The notes: generated by a model not told the origin, from the letters alone. DNA of 64,000 nt from HGM13006 sp900757695 (GCA_959607825.1 CAUHNW010000011.1:37600-101599); one strand, 5' to 3'. Shown: positions 50,737-60,058, numbered from the stretch's first letter. Numbers and translations: made by a program.

Positions 50737-52422
50737 TTGAAAGAATTGATCAGCGGTGCTGAGCTGAGAGAGATGTTTATCAGTGCGGCCGCTAATGTTG
50801 ACAACAATAAAACCATTATCAACGATCTGAACGTTTTCCCGGTGCCCGATGGCGATACCGGTACCAACATGGCCCTGACTTTGGGCAATGCTTCCAAGGA
50901 GCTTTCCAAGCTGGGGGAAGAGGTTTCGGTCAGCAAGGTATCCGATACCGCTGCGGCAGCACTGCTGCGGGGCGCCCGGGGCAACTCCGGCGTTATTACA
51001 TCCCTGCTGTTCCGGGGCTTCTCCAAGTATATGAAGGGGAAGGATACTGCCGATGGCATGGATTTGGCCGGTGCGCTTACCGAGGGCGTTGAGGCGGCCT
51101 ACAAGGCAGTCATGAAGCCTGCCGAGGGCACCATTCTGACCGTATCGAGAGTATCCGCTGAGGCAGCGGTGGAGGCCTGTGCCGAGACCCATGCCATTGA
51201 GCCCATTCTGGATGTGGCCATTGTCAGTGCAAAGGCCGCACTGGAGGAGACGGTCAACCAGAATCCCGTGCTGAAAAAGGCCGGTGTGGTAGATGCCGGC
51301 GGCAAGGGCTTTGTGCTGATTCTGGAGGCGATGAAGGCCGCCATGCTGGGAGAGCCAGTTGTCCTGTCGAATGACGGCGGGGAAGAGGAAGAGCAGCAGG
51401 TTGCAGTGGACATGTCCAACTTCACCTTTACCTATGATACGGTGTTTATCGTCCGCAAGGGAGAAAACTGCGATTTGGAGGCCTATGCCGAGTATCTCAA
51501 CAGCATTGGCGACAGCCTTGTGATCGGCGAGGATGATGATATCTTCAAGGTGCATGTGCACACGGATATCCCCGGTCAGGCACTTACTGAGGCCGCCAAG
51601 CACGGTGTGCTGGAGCTGGCAAAGATTGAGAATATGCGCACCCAGTGCGAGGATATTGCCGCCGGACGGAAGGCCATGAGCACCGACGATCTGGAAGCGG
51701 TGGAGGAAGAGCTGGAAAAGCAGGCCGAGCAGGGCCCCACTGGCCGTGTGATCGCTGAGCCGGAGAAAAAGTACGGCGCTGTTGCCGTCTGCGCCGGTGA
51801 TGGCGTTGCCGCCATGTTCCGTGATCTTGGCGTTGACCAGATTGTGTCCGGCGGACAGACCATGAATCCCTCTACTGAGGACATTCTGAAAATGATCGAT
51901 GCCACCCCCTCGGAGGTGGTAATGGTGTTGCCCAATAACAAGAATATTTTCATGGCGGCTCAGCAGTGTGAGCCCCTCAGCGACAAGCAGGTGGTTGTAA
52001 TTCCCACAGCTACCGTACCGCAGGGCATTACCGCCATGCTGAATATGGATCCCTCCGCATCGGTGGAGGAGAATGTGGAGACCATTACTGAGGCAATCTC
52101 CCATGTGACCACCATGCAGATCACCTATGCAGCCCGAAATTCCGACTTTGACGGCTATGCCATCAATGAAGGAGACTATCTGGCGCTCTGCGGCGGTGCA
52201 CTCTTTGGCACCCAACGGGATATCAAGGCGCTGCTCCGTGCTCTGGCGGAAAAGGCCAAGGAGTTGGACAGCGAATTTATTACCATCTTCTATGGAGAAG
52301 ATATTTCGGAAGCAGATGCCCAGGAGGCGGAGTCCATCTTCCGTGAAATTTGCCCGGATGCAGAAATCACTCTGCTGTCCGGCGGTCAGCCTGTATACTA
52401 CTACCTGATCTCCGCAGAGTAA
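50737..52422 (+). CDS. DAK2/DegV-type kinase subunit (YloV/FakA-like)
   Basis: This protein of about 561 aa has an N-terminal DhaL ATP-binding domain (LNVFPVPDGDTGTNMALT, RGARGNSGVI) and a C-terminal domain like that of FakA, which with a DegV-type FakB phosphorylates free fatty acids for phospholipid synthesis. The start is TTG 50737 with GGAGGT at 9 nt; the frame opens 16 codons earlier but without an SD. It sits in the yloU-yloV order, 53 nt after yloU. A matching FakB gene is not in the window. Confidence 0.9.
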   Translation: MKELISGAELREMFISAAANVDNNKTIINDLNVFPVPDGDTGTNMALTLGNASKELSKLGEEVSVSKVSDTAAAALLRGARGNSGVITSLLFRGFSKYMKGKDTADGMDLAGALTEGVEAAYKAVMKPAEGTILTVSRVSAEAAVEACAETHAIEPILDVAIVSAKAALEETVNQNPVLKKAGVVDAGGKGFVLILEAMKAAMLGEPVVLSNDGGEEEEQQVAVDMSNFTFTYDTVFIVRKGENCDLEAYAEYLNSIGDSLVIGEDDDIFKVHVHTDIPGQALTEAAKHGVLELAKIENMRTQCEDIAAGRKAMSTDDLEAVEEELEKQAEQGPTGRVIAEPEKKYGAVAVCAGDGVAAMFRDLGVDQIVSGGQTMNPSTEDILKMIDATPSEVVMVLPNNKNIFMAAQQCEPLSDKQVVVIPTATVPQGITAMLNMDPSASVEENVETITEAISHVTTMQITYAARNSDFDGYAINEGDYLALCGGALFGTQRDIKALLRALAEKAKELDSEFITIFYGEDISEADAQEAESIFREICPDAEITLLSGGQPVYYYLISAE

Positions 52423-52429
52423 TTTGCAG

Positions 52430-52466
52430 GAACCCACAGACAATTATGCAGTCTGTGGGTTCTTTT
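52430..52466 (+). terminator. Terminator after yloV
   Basis: The perfect 12-bp stem GAACCCACAGAC/GTCTGTGGGTTC is followed by TTTT. Confidence 0.92.
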
Positions 52467-52517
52467 CCCGCCATATGGCGGAATAAGGCCGGAGTTCCGG
52501 CGGTTTGAGGTGCAACT

Positions 52518-53957
52518 ATGAACATTCTCTATGCAGTCAGCGAGGCGTTTCCCTTTGCAAAGGACGGCGGTCTGGGGGACGTAGCCTATGCGTTCCCGCA
52601 GACAGTGAGAAATATGGGGCAGGATATCCGTGTGGTCATGCCCCTGTATGATACCATCCCCACACATTACCGGGAGCAGATGGAGCTGATCTCCAATTTC
52701 ACGCTGAATGTCTCCTTTCAGACCCTGTACTGCGGCCTGTACCGGTTGGAGCTTCGTGGGGTGACGGTCTATTTTGTGGAGAATGATGTCTATTTTATGC
52801 GGGGACAGCTCTATGGCTGCCGGGATGATGATGCACGGTTTGCCTTCTTCAGCAAGGCTGTGGTGGAATCCATTCGTTATATGGACTGGACGCCTGATGT
52901 GGTACACTGCAACGACTGGCAGACAGCGCTGGTGTTGTTTTACCTCCGGGACAAGCAGATGAAGAATCCGGCCCTTCGTCCCATCCATACGGTATTTACC
53001 ATTCACAATGTGGAGTATCAGGGGAATTTCAGCTATCAGACCCTGACGGATGTATTCGGCCTCTCCGGCGTGCTGTTTTCACAGGGAACGCTGGAGCTGG
53101 ACGGTAAGGTGAACCTGATGAAGGGCGCCATTGAAATTGCGGATCGTGTGACCACCGTCAGCCCCGCCTATGCCCGAGAGCTGAAGGCCCCGGACGCCTC
53201 CGGAAATCTCGCAGAGGTCATTGCGGCCCACGAGATCGTTGGCATCCGCAACGGCATTCATGGGGAGATCAATCCCTTTGACTGCCCCCATGTGCACCGG
53301 CCCTATACTGCGGATACGGTGGACGAGCGAGTGTTCAACAAGCTCTGGATGCAGGAGAATATGAGCCTGAAGCTTGGCGAGGATATCCCGGTGCTGGGCT
53401 GTGTCAGCCGTCTGCTGCCCCGGAAGGGCTTTGATCTGCTGGCGGAGGTACTGCCGGAGTATTTAAGCCGTGGAGCCGAGCTGGTGGTCTGCGGCAACGG
53501 CAAGCGGGACATCAAGCAGCTTTTGCAGGGATTGGAGGAGCAGTATCCGGAGCAGGTGGCGGTGATCTCCTACTCGGAGGCCCATGCGGCAGAGGTGCTT
53601 TCCAGCATCGACCTGTTTCTGATGCCTTCCGTGGTTGAGCCCTGCGGCACGGCGCAGCTTCAGGCCATGCGTTATGGTGCAGTGCCGCTGGTACACGCTA
53701 CCGGCGGCCTTCGGGACACCGTAAAGCCCTATGATGATCAGCACCCGGACGGATGGGGCTTTGTGTTTGAGGACTATACCCCGGAAGCACTGAAAGCTAC
53801 CATGGATACAGCGCTGTCGGCCTATTATGAGGACGGCGCACTTTGGGAAAGGCTGCAAAAGCGCTGCATGGCGCAGGATTTTTCCTGGGATGAACCGGCA
53901 AAGGCGTATATTGCGCTGTACCAGGACCTCTTGAACGGTCACCATATATCGGCATGA
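52518..53957 (+). CDS. glgA: Glycogen (starch) synthase, ADP-glucose type
   Basis: This 479-aa GT5-family glycosyltransferase extends alpha-1,4-glucan from ADP-glucose. The N-terminal KDGGLGDV (15-22) is the nucleotide-sugar loop, HCNDWQTALV and FTIHNVEYQG are family motifs, and EPCGTAQLQAMRYG holds the catalytic Glu. No glgC, glgD or branching-enzyme genes are adjacent, which is unusual. It lies between two terminators as a single gene. Clostridia often store glucan before sporulation. Confidence 0.95.
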   Translation: MNILYAVSEAFPFAKDGGLGDVAYAFPQTVRNMGQDIRVVMPLYDTIPTHYREQMELISNFTLNVSFQTLYCGLYRLELRGVTVYFVENDVYFMRGQLYGCRDDDARFAFFSKAVVESIRYMDWTPDVVHCNDWQTALVLFYLRDKQMKNPALRPIHTVFTIHNVEYQGNFSYQTLTDVFGLSGVLFSQGTLELDGKVNLMKGAIEIADRVTTVSPAYARELKAPDASGNLAEVIAAHEIVGIRNGIHGEINPFDCPHVHRPYTADTVDERVFNKLWMQENMSLKLGEDIPVLGCVSRLLPRKGFDLLAEVLPEYLSRGAELVVCGNGKRDIKQLLQGLEEQYPEQVAVISYSEAHAAEVLSSIDLFLMPSVVEPCGTAQLQAMRYGAVPLVHATGGLRDTVKPYDDQHPDGWGFVFEDYTPEALKATMDTALSAYYEDGALWERLQKRCMAQDFSWDEPAKAYIALYQDLLNGHHISA

Positions 53958-53961
53958 TTTC

Positions 53962-53999
53962 AGCCCCGCACATCTTTTTACTGGATGTGCGGGGCTTTT
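53962..53999. terminator. Bidirectional terminator between glgA and the anti-sigma-like gene
   Basis: The perfect 13-bp stem AGCCCCGCACATC/GATGTGCGGGGCT has a T run on the plus side and lies between convergent stops at 53957 and 54007. Confidence 0.85.
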
Positions 54000-54006
54000 C
54001 CTGGTT

Positions 54007-55371
54007 TTACTCTGCCGCAGGGGTCAACGGATAGGTTTCTCCAAGGATCTGAACGCTGGTGGGTACTGCGCCGGTATCGTCCATAGAGGACAGACGGACG
54101 GTAAACTGCCCGGTTTCACTGGAATAGGAAACGTGGCCTCCGAAGCCCAGGGCGGATCGTGTGCCGTTTGGGAAACAGAGCCAGGCATCATGGTAATACG
54201 CCGTATAAAATGCCTGATCCAAGTCCATGAACAGGCTGCTGAATGTTTCGTTGGAGGCCGAGAGAAGCTCCTGGCTGTCGCTGATTCCCAAGGGGAGTGC
54301 ATCAGTCAGCGCAGGGCTGTCCAGGATCCAGTCATATTCTCCGGTGGCGGTATGATACACCAGGGAGCCTACCGTGAGACTGCTGCCGCCGAATTCCATG
54401 GTAAGCCCCAGCTGGGCGGTCAGGGGGGAATCGCCGGTGTACGCTTCCTGATATTGGTATGCCAGCTGGGCAGAGAGCTCTTGAAGCGGCGTGATCACCT
54501 GCTGGATCAGGTCGGTTTTCCAATCACCGGTGGCGTCGTCAATGGGCGAAAGGTCATTGAGGCTGATAAAGCTCTCTAGCATGACAGCAGCGTATTCCAT
54601 GCGGTCGATATAGGCTTGCGTAGAGATGAGGTCGCTGGGGTCAAACTGCAGGAGTGTATAATCGTAGCCTAAATAGATAAGGCTGTAAACTATATCGTCC
54701 TTTTGACCCAGCGCACGGGCATTTTGCATATAGATGGCCTTCTGCGCCGCAGAGCTGGTGGACTGAGCCTGCTGGTAGTCCGGAAGGGAGGTCTGTGTGA
54801 TGGCCCACAGGAATCCGTCATAGGTTCCGGAAGGATCCGCAGCGAGAAATACCAGCTGCTCCATGGGTGCGTCCGGACAGACGGACAGAGTAAAACTGTT
54901 GTTGGTGGTAATGCGGTAGTTTTCCAGGAACTCATCTGGAACACGAATGAGGAAGCCATTTGTTGGGCTTGTAAGGATCTGGGAATTGCTGTCGGATAAC
55001 TGCGCATGGGGGACGATCGCAGCGTCCGTATCATCCGGCTGGATCTCGCTGGGAATATCTTCCTGGGCGGAGGACTCAATGGGGCTGCCCCATTGGGTCA
55101 CAGCGGGTGGACTGGCACTGCCAGGAGCAGCGGAGCCGCCGGAACCTGCGCCGCCGTAACCCAGCCGCAGCGCGCCCGCAAAGAGTCCGCTGACAGCCAG
55201 AAGCAGTGCTGCGGCAACGGCCAGAAGCTTCTTCATCCGGTGCTTTTCCTTGGGCGGATGCGGTGCGGACTTTGTAGAACCAGATGCGGAGGAGAGCACC
55301 TGCTCCGGGGGAGGCAGGGTGACGAAATCATCATAATAGTCGTCCAGCAGATCGGTAATGCGGATGTTCAT
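54007..55371 (-). CDS. Putative membrane anti-sigma factor, 454 aa
   Basis: The N-terminus is a short acidic cytoplasmic segment (MNIRITDLLDDYYDDF) of about 45 residues, then one helix (about 47-70: KKLLAVAAALLLAVSGLFAG) and a large extracytoplasmic region rich in Ser/Gly/Pro, then a beta-rich domain. I do not recognise the outer domain. Its 4-nt overlap with the ECF sigma gene just upstream and its topology suggest a one-pass regulator that holds the sigma factor at the membrane. A zinc-type HxxxCxxC anti-sigma motif is not present, so it would be a divergent type. Confidence 0.65.
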   Translation of the reverse strand: MNIRITDLLDDYYDDFVTLPPPEQVLSSASGSTKSAPHPPKEKHRMKKLLAVAAALLLAVSGLFAGALRLGYGGAGSGGSAAPGSASPPAVTQWGSPIESSAQEDIPSEIQPDDTDAAIVPHAQLSDSNSQILTSPTNGFLIRVPDEFLENYRITTNNSFTLSVCPDAPMEQLVFLAADPSGTYDGFLWAITQTSLPDYQQAQSTSSAAQKAIYMQNARALGQKDDIVYSLIYLGYDYTLLQFDPSDLISTQAYIDRMEYAAVMLESFISLNDLSPIDDATGDWKTDLIQQVITPLQELSAQLAYQYQEAYTGDSPLTAQLGLTMEFGGSSLTVGSLVYHTATGEYDWILDSPALTDALPLGISDSQELLSASNETFSSLFMDLDQAFYTAYYHDAWLCFPNGTRSALGFGGHVSYSSETGQFTVRLSSMDDTGAVPTSVQILGETYPLTPAAE

Positions 55372-55946
55372 CGTAGGCCCTCCTTTCTCAGTAGCTTTTC
55401 CAGCTGCTTTCGCCCCCGCGCAAGCCGGTTGCGGACGGTGCTGTGGGGGATATCCAGCAGCTGGGAGATCTGCTGAGTGGTCTGCATGTAGTAGTAATAG
55501 CGCAGAAATATGTCCCGATCCGTGGGGCGCATTTTCTCAATGGCGCACCGCAGCTGGCGCTTTAGCTCCTGCTCCATGGCGTGATCCTCCGGGGTACGGG
55601 GGTCTGGCAGAGAAAGCATGTCCTGATCCATGGGGAGGGCACGGCGCTTCCGCAGGAAGCTCTTGGCTTTGTTTCGGGCGGTAACGGCTAGATAGGCCCT
55701 GAGATTTGTGGGCGCTATGGAGCCTGCATGCGACCAGACGGAAAAGAATACATCGTTTACCAGCTCTTCTGCATCCGCTGTGGTGCCGGAACTGGTAAGC
55801 ACATTGGCGACTACGCGGTATACATAGGCGCTGTACCGCTCCATCAGGACACTGAGAGCCTGATGGTCGCCGCGCTGCATCCGCTCCAGCAGCTTTGCGT
55901 CGCTGTCACGCTGACCTGCGGCAGAAGGGAAACATGTTTTTGACAA
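55368..55946 (-). CDS. ECF-type RNA polymerase sigma factor
   Basis: This 192-aa protein has sigma region 2 (DHQALSVLMERYSAYVYRVV, AEELVNDVFFSVWSH), an acidic linker, and region 4 (MRPTDRDIFLRYYYYMQTTQ with TVRNRLARGRKQLEKLL). Region 3 is missing, as expected for ECF factors. The start is TTG 55946 with GGAGGG at 7 nt. It overlaps the putative anti-sigma gene (ATGA). A TGAAAC-N17-CGTT element upstream fits an autoregulated ECF promoter. Its targets and stress signal are unknown. Confidence 0.9.
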   Translation of the reverse strand: MSKTCFPSAAGQRDSDAKLLERMQRGDHQALSVLMERYSAYVYRVVANVLTSSGTTADAEELVNDVFFSVWSHAGSIAPTNLRAYLAVTARNKAKSFLRKRRALPMDQDMLSLPDPRTPEDHAMEQELKRQLRCAIEKMRPTDRDIFLRYYYYMQTTQQISQLLDIPHSTVRNRLARGRKQLEKLLRKEGLR

Positions 55947-55989
55947 GAGGCAACCCTCCTTTATCTCCTGTTTTTGACTTCACAATAGG

Positions 55990-56016
55990 AACGCAGAAAG
56001 CCGAGAAAATGTTTCA
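55990..56016 (-). promoter_or_regulatory. Candidate ECF-dependent autoregulatory promoter
   Basis: On the minus strand TGAAAC (56016-56011) is 17 nt from CGTT (55993-55990), 44 nt before the sigma start. It matches the TGAAAC/CGT pattern of Bacillus ECF sigma factors. Confidence 0.5.
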
Positions 56017-56024
56017 GATTTCGT

Positions 56025-56064
56025 AAAAAAAGGCTGCTGATTTTCTGCGGGCAGCCTTTTTACG
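56025..56064. terminator. Terminator after asnB
   Basis: AAAAAGGCTGC and GCAGCCTTTTT flank a 13-nt loop, with T-rich ends on both strands, 19 nt past the asnB stop. It separates asnB from the sigma promoter. Confidence 0.85.
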
Positions 56065-56082
56065 AAATTGCATGGATATTAC

Positions 56083-57894
56083 TTAGTAAATGACCTCCAC
56101 GTGCCGGGATCTCAGCCAGTGGGCCAGCTGCAAGAAATAGGCGATGGTTTGAGGCGTGGTCATCAGCTGTCCGTACCACGGAAGGCTGCGGTTTTCGCCG
56201 CACAGAGACAGCAGGGCGTCTTTTTTGAGGAACTGGAGCAGGGGAGAGTTGGTGCCGGAGAGCTCTTCCCGGAGAAGCCGGGAGACTGCGGCCATATAGT
56301 CCGGGTTCCATGTCTTTGGATAAGGGCTTTTCTTTCGGGTGATGATCTCTTTGGGAAGAAGATCCCGGAAGGCGTGACGGAGCAGCCCTTTTTCCTGCCC
56401 ATGGTAGTCCTTGTAGCTCCATGGAACGGTGTAGAGGTATTCCACAATGCGCCGGTCACAGAAGGGAACCCGCACCTCAAGGCCGGACCACATGCTCATC
56501 CGGTCCTTCCGGTCCAGCAGGGTCTGCATAAACCACCGGAGGTTTAAGAGCATCATTTCCTTCATGCGCTGCTCCAACGGCGAGGTGCCCGGCAGAATAT
56601 CCGCCTGCCGCAGAGTCTCCTGATACCGGTTATCCACAAACTCTCTGGGGTCCAGCCAGCTCAGCAGCTCCGGGGCCACAAAGGAAGCTCGATAGTCGGT
56701 GGTTTGAGCCCATGGGAAGCCGTTGATGGCCCGAACCTCCGGGTCACGGTACCACGGATAGCCTCCAAAGATCTCGTCGGCGCACTCGCCGGAGAGAATC
56801 ACCGTGGAGGTTTTTCTTGCGTTTCGGCATAGCAGCAGCATGGAACTGTCTACATCGGCCATGCCCGGAAGGTCCCGTGCTTCGGCAGCCTCAAACAGTC
56901 CCGATACCAACTCATCGGTGTCCAGTATCACCCGGTGCCCGTTTGCGTGAATATGCCGCTCCATGAGGCCAATGTAATCGCTGTCGGCGTTGGGCTGGAA
57001 TTTTGTGGCGGTGAAATACCGGTCATTGTCCCGGTAGTCCACGGAGTAGGTGTTGATGGGCCCCTTGTATTTGGCGGCCACTGCGGAGATGATGGAGGAA
57101 TCCAGCCCGCCGGAGAGAAAGGTGCCGATGGGGACATCGGAGACCAGCTGCCGCCGGATGGAATCCTCCAAAAGCCAGCGGGTTTTTTCGCTGGCGGATT
57201 CAAAGCTGTCGGTGCAGGGACGGTCATGGAGCTTCCAATAGCGGCTCAGATGCAGGCCGGTTTCATCAAAATATCCGCAGGTGCCCGGCTCCAGCTCGTA
57301 GACGCCCCGGAAGACTCCGTAGCCCGGCGTTCGGCCGGGCCCAAGAAACAGCAGGTCATAGAGCCCACGGGCATCCACCTGCGGGGGGATCTCCGGGAAG
57401 CACAGGAGACTTTTAAGCTCGGAGGCAAAGAAGAAGCTTCCGCCCCGGCGGGCATAGAACAGGGGCTTGACGCCCATGGGATCCCGGGCCAGAAACAGCC
57501 TGCGGCGGCTTGGATCATAGACGGCGAAGGCAAAAATGCCATTGAGCTTCTGGGGGCAGGCATCGCCCCAGCGGAGATAGGCCCGGAGCAGCACCTCAGT
57601 ATCCGATGTGGTATCAAAGCTGTCCCCATGGCTTTGCAGCTCATTGCGCAGCTCTGGGGTGTTGTATAGCTCACCGTTATATACAATGGTCATTCCGCCA
57701 ATGGTCATGGGCTGCATGCCGCCAGACGGATCGATGACGGAAAGCCGCCGATGGAGCAGTGCGCAGGCGGCATCCAGAAAGACGCCCTCCTGATCCGGGC
57801 CACGGCGCTGCATGGTGGAGAGTATATGGTCGTAAAACCCGGGCTCCCGCTGAGGCAGCCCCTGAGGAGATAATTGACCGGCGATTCCACACAT
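56083..57894 (-). CDS. asnB: Asparagine synthase (glutamine-hydrolysing)
   Basis: This 603-aa enzyme makes asparagine from aspartate, ATP and glutamine. It starts MCGIAGQLS, where Cys2 is the amidotransferase nucleophile after Met removal. RRGPDQEG, YNGELYN and DTEVLLRAY mark the glutaminase domain; SGGLDSSIISA is the ATP-pyrophosphatase loop of the synthetase domain. Related AsnB proteins may instead amidate cell-wall peptides, but nothing here separates the two. The AAGGAGGG SD lies inside a self-complementary leader (57895-57985), which may control translation. Confidence 0.95.
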   Translation of the reverse strand: MCGIAGQLSPQGLPQREPGFYDHILSTMQRRGPDQEGVFLDAACALLHRRLSVIDPSGGMQPMTIGGMTIVYNGELYNTPELRNELQSHGDSFDTTSDTEVLLRAYLRWGDACPQKLNGIFAFAVYDPSRRRLFLARDPMGVKPLFYARRGGSFFFASELKSLLCFPEIPPQVDARGLYDLLFLGPGRTPGYGVFRGVYELEPGTCGYFDETGLHLSRYWKLHDRPCTDSFESASEKTRWLLEDSIRRQLVSDVPIGTFLSGGLDSSIISAVAAKYKGPINTYSVDYRDNDRYFTATKFQPNADSDYIGLMERHIHANGHRVILDTDELVSGLFEAAEARDLPGMADVDSSMLLLCRNARKTSTVILSGECADEIFGGYPWYRDPEVRAINGFPWAQTTDYRASFVAPELLSWLDPREFVDNRYQETLRQADILPGTSPLEQRMKEMMLLNLRWFMQTLLDRKDRMSMWSGLEVRVPFCDRRIVEYLYTVPWSYKDYHGQEKGLLRHAFRDLLPKEIITRKKSPYPKTWNPDYMAAVSRLLREELSGTNSPLLQFLKKDALLSLCGENRSLPWYGQLMTTPQTIAYFLQLAHWLRSRHVEVIY

Positions 57895-57985
57895 GGAAAT
57901 CCCTCCTTCTATGACTGGAACGACGCCCCCGAATGGGCCGGAGGCGAGTTGCGTTCTTTCTCAGTCAGGCTATGTAGAAGGAGGG
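57895..57985 (-). promoter_or_regulatory. Structured 5' leader of asnB sequestering the SD
   Basis: In minus-strand RNA the segment 57985-57975 (CCCTCCTTCTA) is the exact complement of the SD segment 57911-57901, and TGACTG (57967-57962) pairs with CAGTCA (57917-57912). That gives 17 pairs with one 7-nt bulge. An inner hairpin pairs GAACG/CGTTC and CGCCTCCG/CGGGGGCG (one G-U, which would be a mismatch on the plus strand). The SD would be buried in the closed form. I see no T-box sequence. Confidence 0.6.
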
Positions 57986-57999
57986 AAAAAGGTGAGAAT

Positions 58000-60045
58000 T
58001 CAGTTGAAAGTATCTCCGGCTGCAGTGAACAGATGGTGAACCCGCCGGAACAGCGCTTGGGTGCCGGGATCCGCAGGGTCAGGGGCGGAGGAAAGATAGT
58101 CCCGTGCGGCAGACTGGGCCCGCTGCAGTACTGCCATGTCTCCGGCCAGAGAGGCCATATGGAACAGGGGCAGTCCGCTCTGACGGCTCCCAAAGAAGTC
58201 TCCGGGGCCACGAAGGTCCAGATCCTGCTGGGCTATGGCGAAACCGTCATTGGTGGCACAGAGGGCCTTCAGACGCTTTCTGGTGTCGCTGCTTCGGTTG
58301 TCTGATACCAATACACAGTAGGACTTTCCACCGCCACGGCCCACACGGCCCCGGAGCTGGTGCAGCTGACTGAGGCCGAACCGGTCCGCATTTTCAATGA
58401 TCATTAAAGTGGCGTTCCGGACATCAACGCCCACCTCGATGACAGTGGTGGCTACCAGAATATCTGTCTCGTGGCGCAGAAAGGACGACATGGCATAGTC
58501 CTTGGCCTCGGCACGAAGCTTTCCATGGACAAGACCTACCCGGAGATCCGGAAAGGTGGTAGAGAGTGCGTGGTACATTTCCTCGGCAGAGGTAAGGCCG
58601 GTCTCCTGATTCTCTTCCACGGCAGGGCAGACCACATAGACTTGGTGGCCTTGGGAGACCTGCTTCCGAATGAAGCCGTTGAGCCGTGCCCGATAGCCGG
58701 AGCCTACCAGAAATGTTTCCACAGGCTCCCGCCCCGGGGGCAGCTCGTCGATGACCGAGACATCGAGATCGCCGTATAGAATAAGCGCCAGTGTTCTGGG
58801 AATGGGGGTGGCGGAGAGTACCAGCATATGGGGAGCATTTCCCTTGGCGGACAGTGCGGCCCGCTGGCGGACGCCGAAACGGTGCTGCTCGTCAATGACC
58901 ACCAGACCGAGATTGTAGTAGTCCACCGTACCGGAAAACAGAGCATGGGTGCCGATGATGATCTTTGCAGCGCCCACGGCAATGTAGTCGAGATTCCGCC
59001 GTCGCTGGCTGGTGGGGGTAGAACCGGTGAGCAGTACGCAGGTGATCCCCAGCGGGGCCAGAAATGCGGAAAAGGTCTGATAGTGCTGGGCGGCCAGCAG
59101 CTCCGTGGGAGCCATCAGGACGGCCTGATAGCCGTTTTCCACGGCCTGCATCATGGCACCCAGTGCCACCATGGTTTTACCGGAGCCTACATCTCCCTGT
59201 ACCAGACGATTCATGGGCTTGCCAGAGCAGAGATCCTCGGAAATTTCCGTAAGGCAGCGCTGCTGTGCACCGGTAAGCGGGAAGGCCAGGTGATCCCAGA
59301 AGCTCTGGGGGATCGGCTTTTCGCAGGGGTAATGACTTTCATTGCTGCGTCGGGCCTTCATGAGACCAAGGCCCAGAGAATACAGGAAAAACTCCTCAAA
59401 GATCAGCCGCTCTCTGGCGCACTTCAGCGCCTCCTGCGTGGTGGGATGGTGTACCTCCACCAGTGCATCCCAGATCGGCATGAGCTTCTGCTGATCCATG
59501 AGCCGGGCGGGAAGCAGGTCGGCAAGCTCCGTCCGGCACTGCTCCATGGCGGCGAAGATCAGGTTTTGCAGCATCCGGGAAGTAAGCCCCTTGGTAAGCC
59601 CATAAACCGGAATGATGCACCGTGTGGCAGTGGGCGGGGCGTCTATATGTTCTACCACGGGATTCAGCAATTCATACTTCCGGTCGTCGCCGGACAGTGC
59701 TCCGTAGAAATAGTAGGCTTCTCCCACAGCGAGATTCTGGCTCATCCATGGCTGATTGAACCATGTGATCCGGAGCTTTGCGGTATCATCGGAGATGGCG
59801 CATTTGGTGTAGGTAAGCCCCTTGCGGATATAGCTGGTTCTGGGGGTGGAGACCACCACAGCCCGGAAACAGGCGGGCTCTCCGGGGGTTAACTGGGAAA
59901 GGGTTACCATGTTACTTCGATCTTCGTAATCTCTGGGGTAATAGCGGATCAGGTCTTCCAGCATCTCAATGCCCAGCTTTGCAAGCTGGGCGGATCGCGA
60001 TGCACCGACTCCCTTGAGGGCGGTTACAGGATCAGACAGCGGCAT
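58000..60045 (-). CDS. recG: ATP-dependent DNA helicase RecG
   Basis: This 681-aa helicase remodels stalled forks and Holliday junctions. It has an N-terminal wedge/OB domain (LKGVGASRSAQLAKLGI, YPRDYEDR), helicase motifs GDVGSGKTMVALGAM and VIDEQHRFGV, and the C-terminal QLRGRVGRGG. The ATG at 60045 has GGAGGTGAC at 5 nt; the frame runs further up across the malic enzyme terminator but is not coding. recG follows the yloV region in Bacillus too, although here the strand is reversed. Confidence 0.96.
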   Translation of the reverse strand: MPLSDPVTALKGVGASRSAQLAKLGIEMLEDLIRYYPRDYEDRSNMVTLSQLTPGEPACFRAVVVSTPRTSYIRKGLTYTKCAISDDTAKLRITWFNQPWMSQNLAVGEAYYFYGALSGDDRKYELLNPVVEHIDAPPTATRCIIPVYGLTKGLTSRMLQNLIFAAMEQCRTELADLLPARLMDQQKLMPIWDALVEVHHPTTQEALKCARERLIFEEFFLYSLGLGLMKARRSNESHYPCEKPIPQSFWDHLAFPLTGAQQRCLTEISEDLCSGKPMNRLVQGDVGSGKTMVALGAMMQAVENGYQAVLMAPTELLAAQHYQTFSAFLAPLGITCVLLTGSTPTSQRRRNLDYIAVGAAKIIIGTHALFSGTVDYYNLGLVVIDEQHRFGVRQRAALSAKGNAPHMLVLSATPIPRTLALILYGDLDVSVIDELPPGREPVETFLVGSGYRARLNGFIRKQVSQGHQVYVVCPAVEENQETGLTSAEEMYHALSTTFPDLRVGLVHGKLRAEAKDYAMSSFLRHETDILVATTVIEVGVDVRNATLMIIENADRFGLSQLHQLRGRVGRGGGKSYCVLVSDNRSSDTRKRLKALCATNDGFAIAQQDLDLRGPGDFFGSRQSGLPLFHMASLAGDMAVLQRAQSAARDYLSSAPDPADPGTQALFRRVHHLFTAAGDTFN

Positions 60046-60058
60046 ATTGTCACCTCCG

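Noticed and set aside
57895..57985. T-box riboswitch before asnB
   Set aside because: I see no conserved T-box sequence, no stem I specifier arrangement and no terminator/antiterminator pair.
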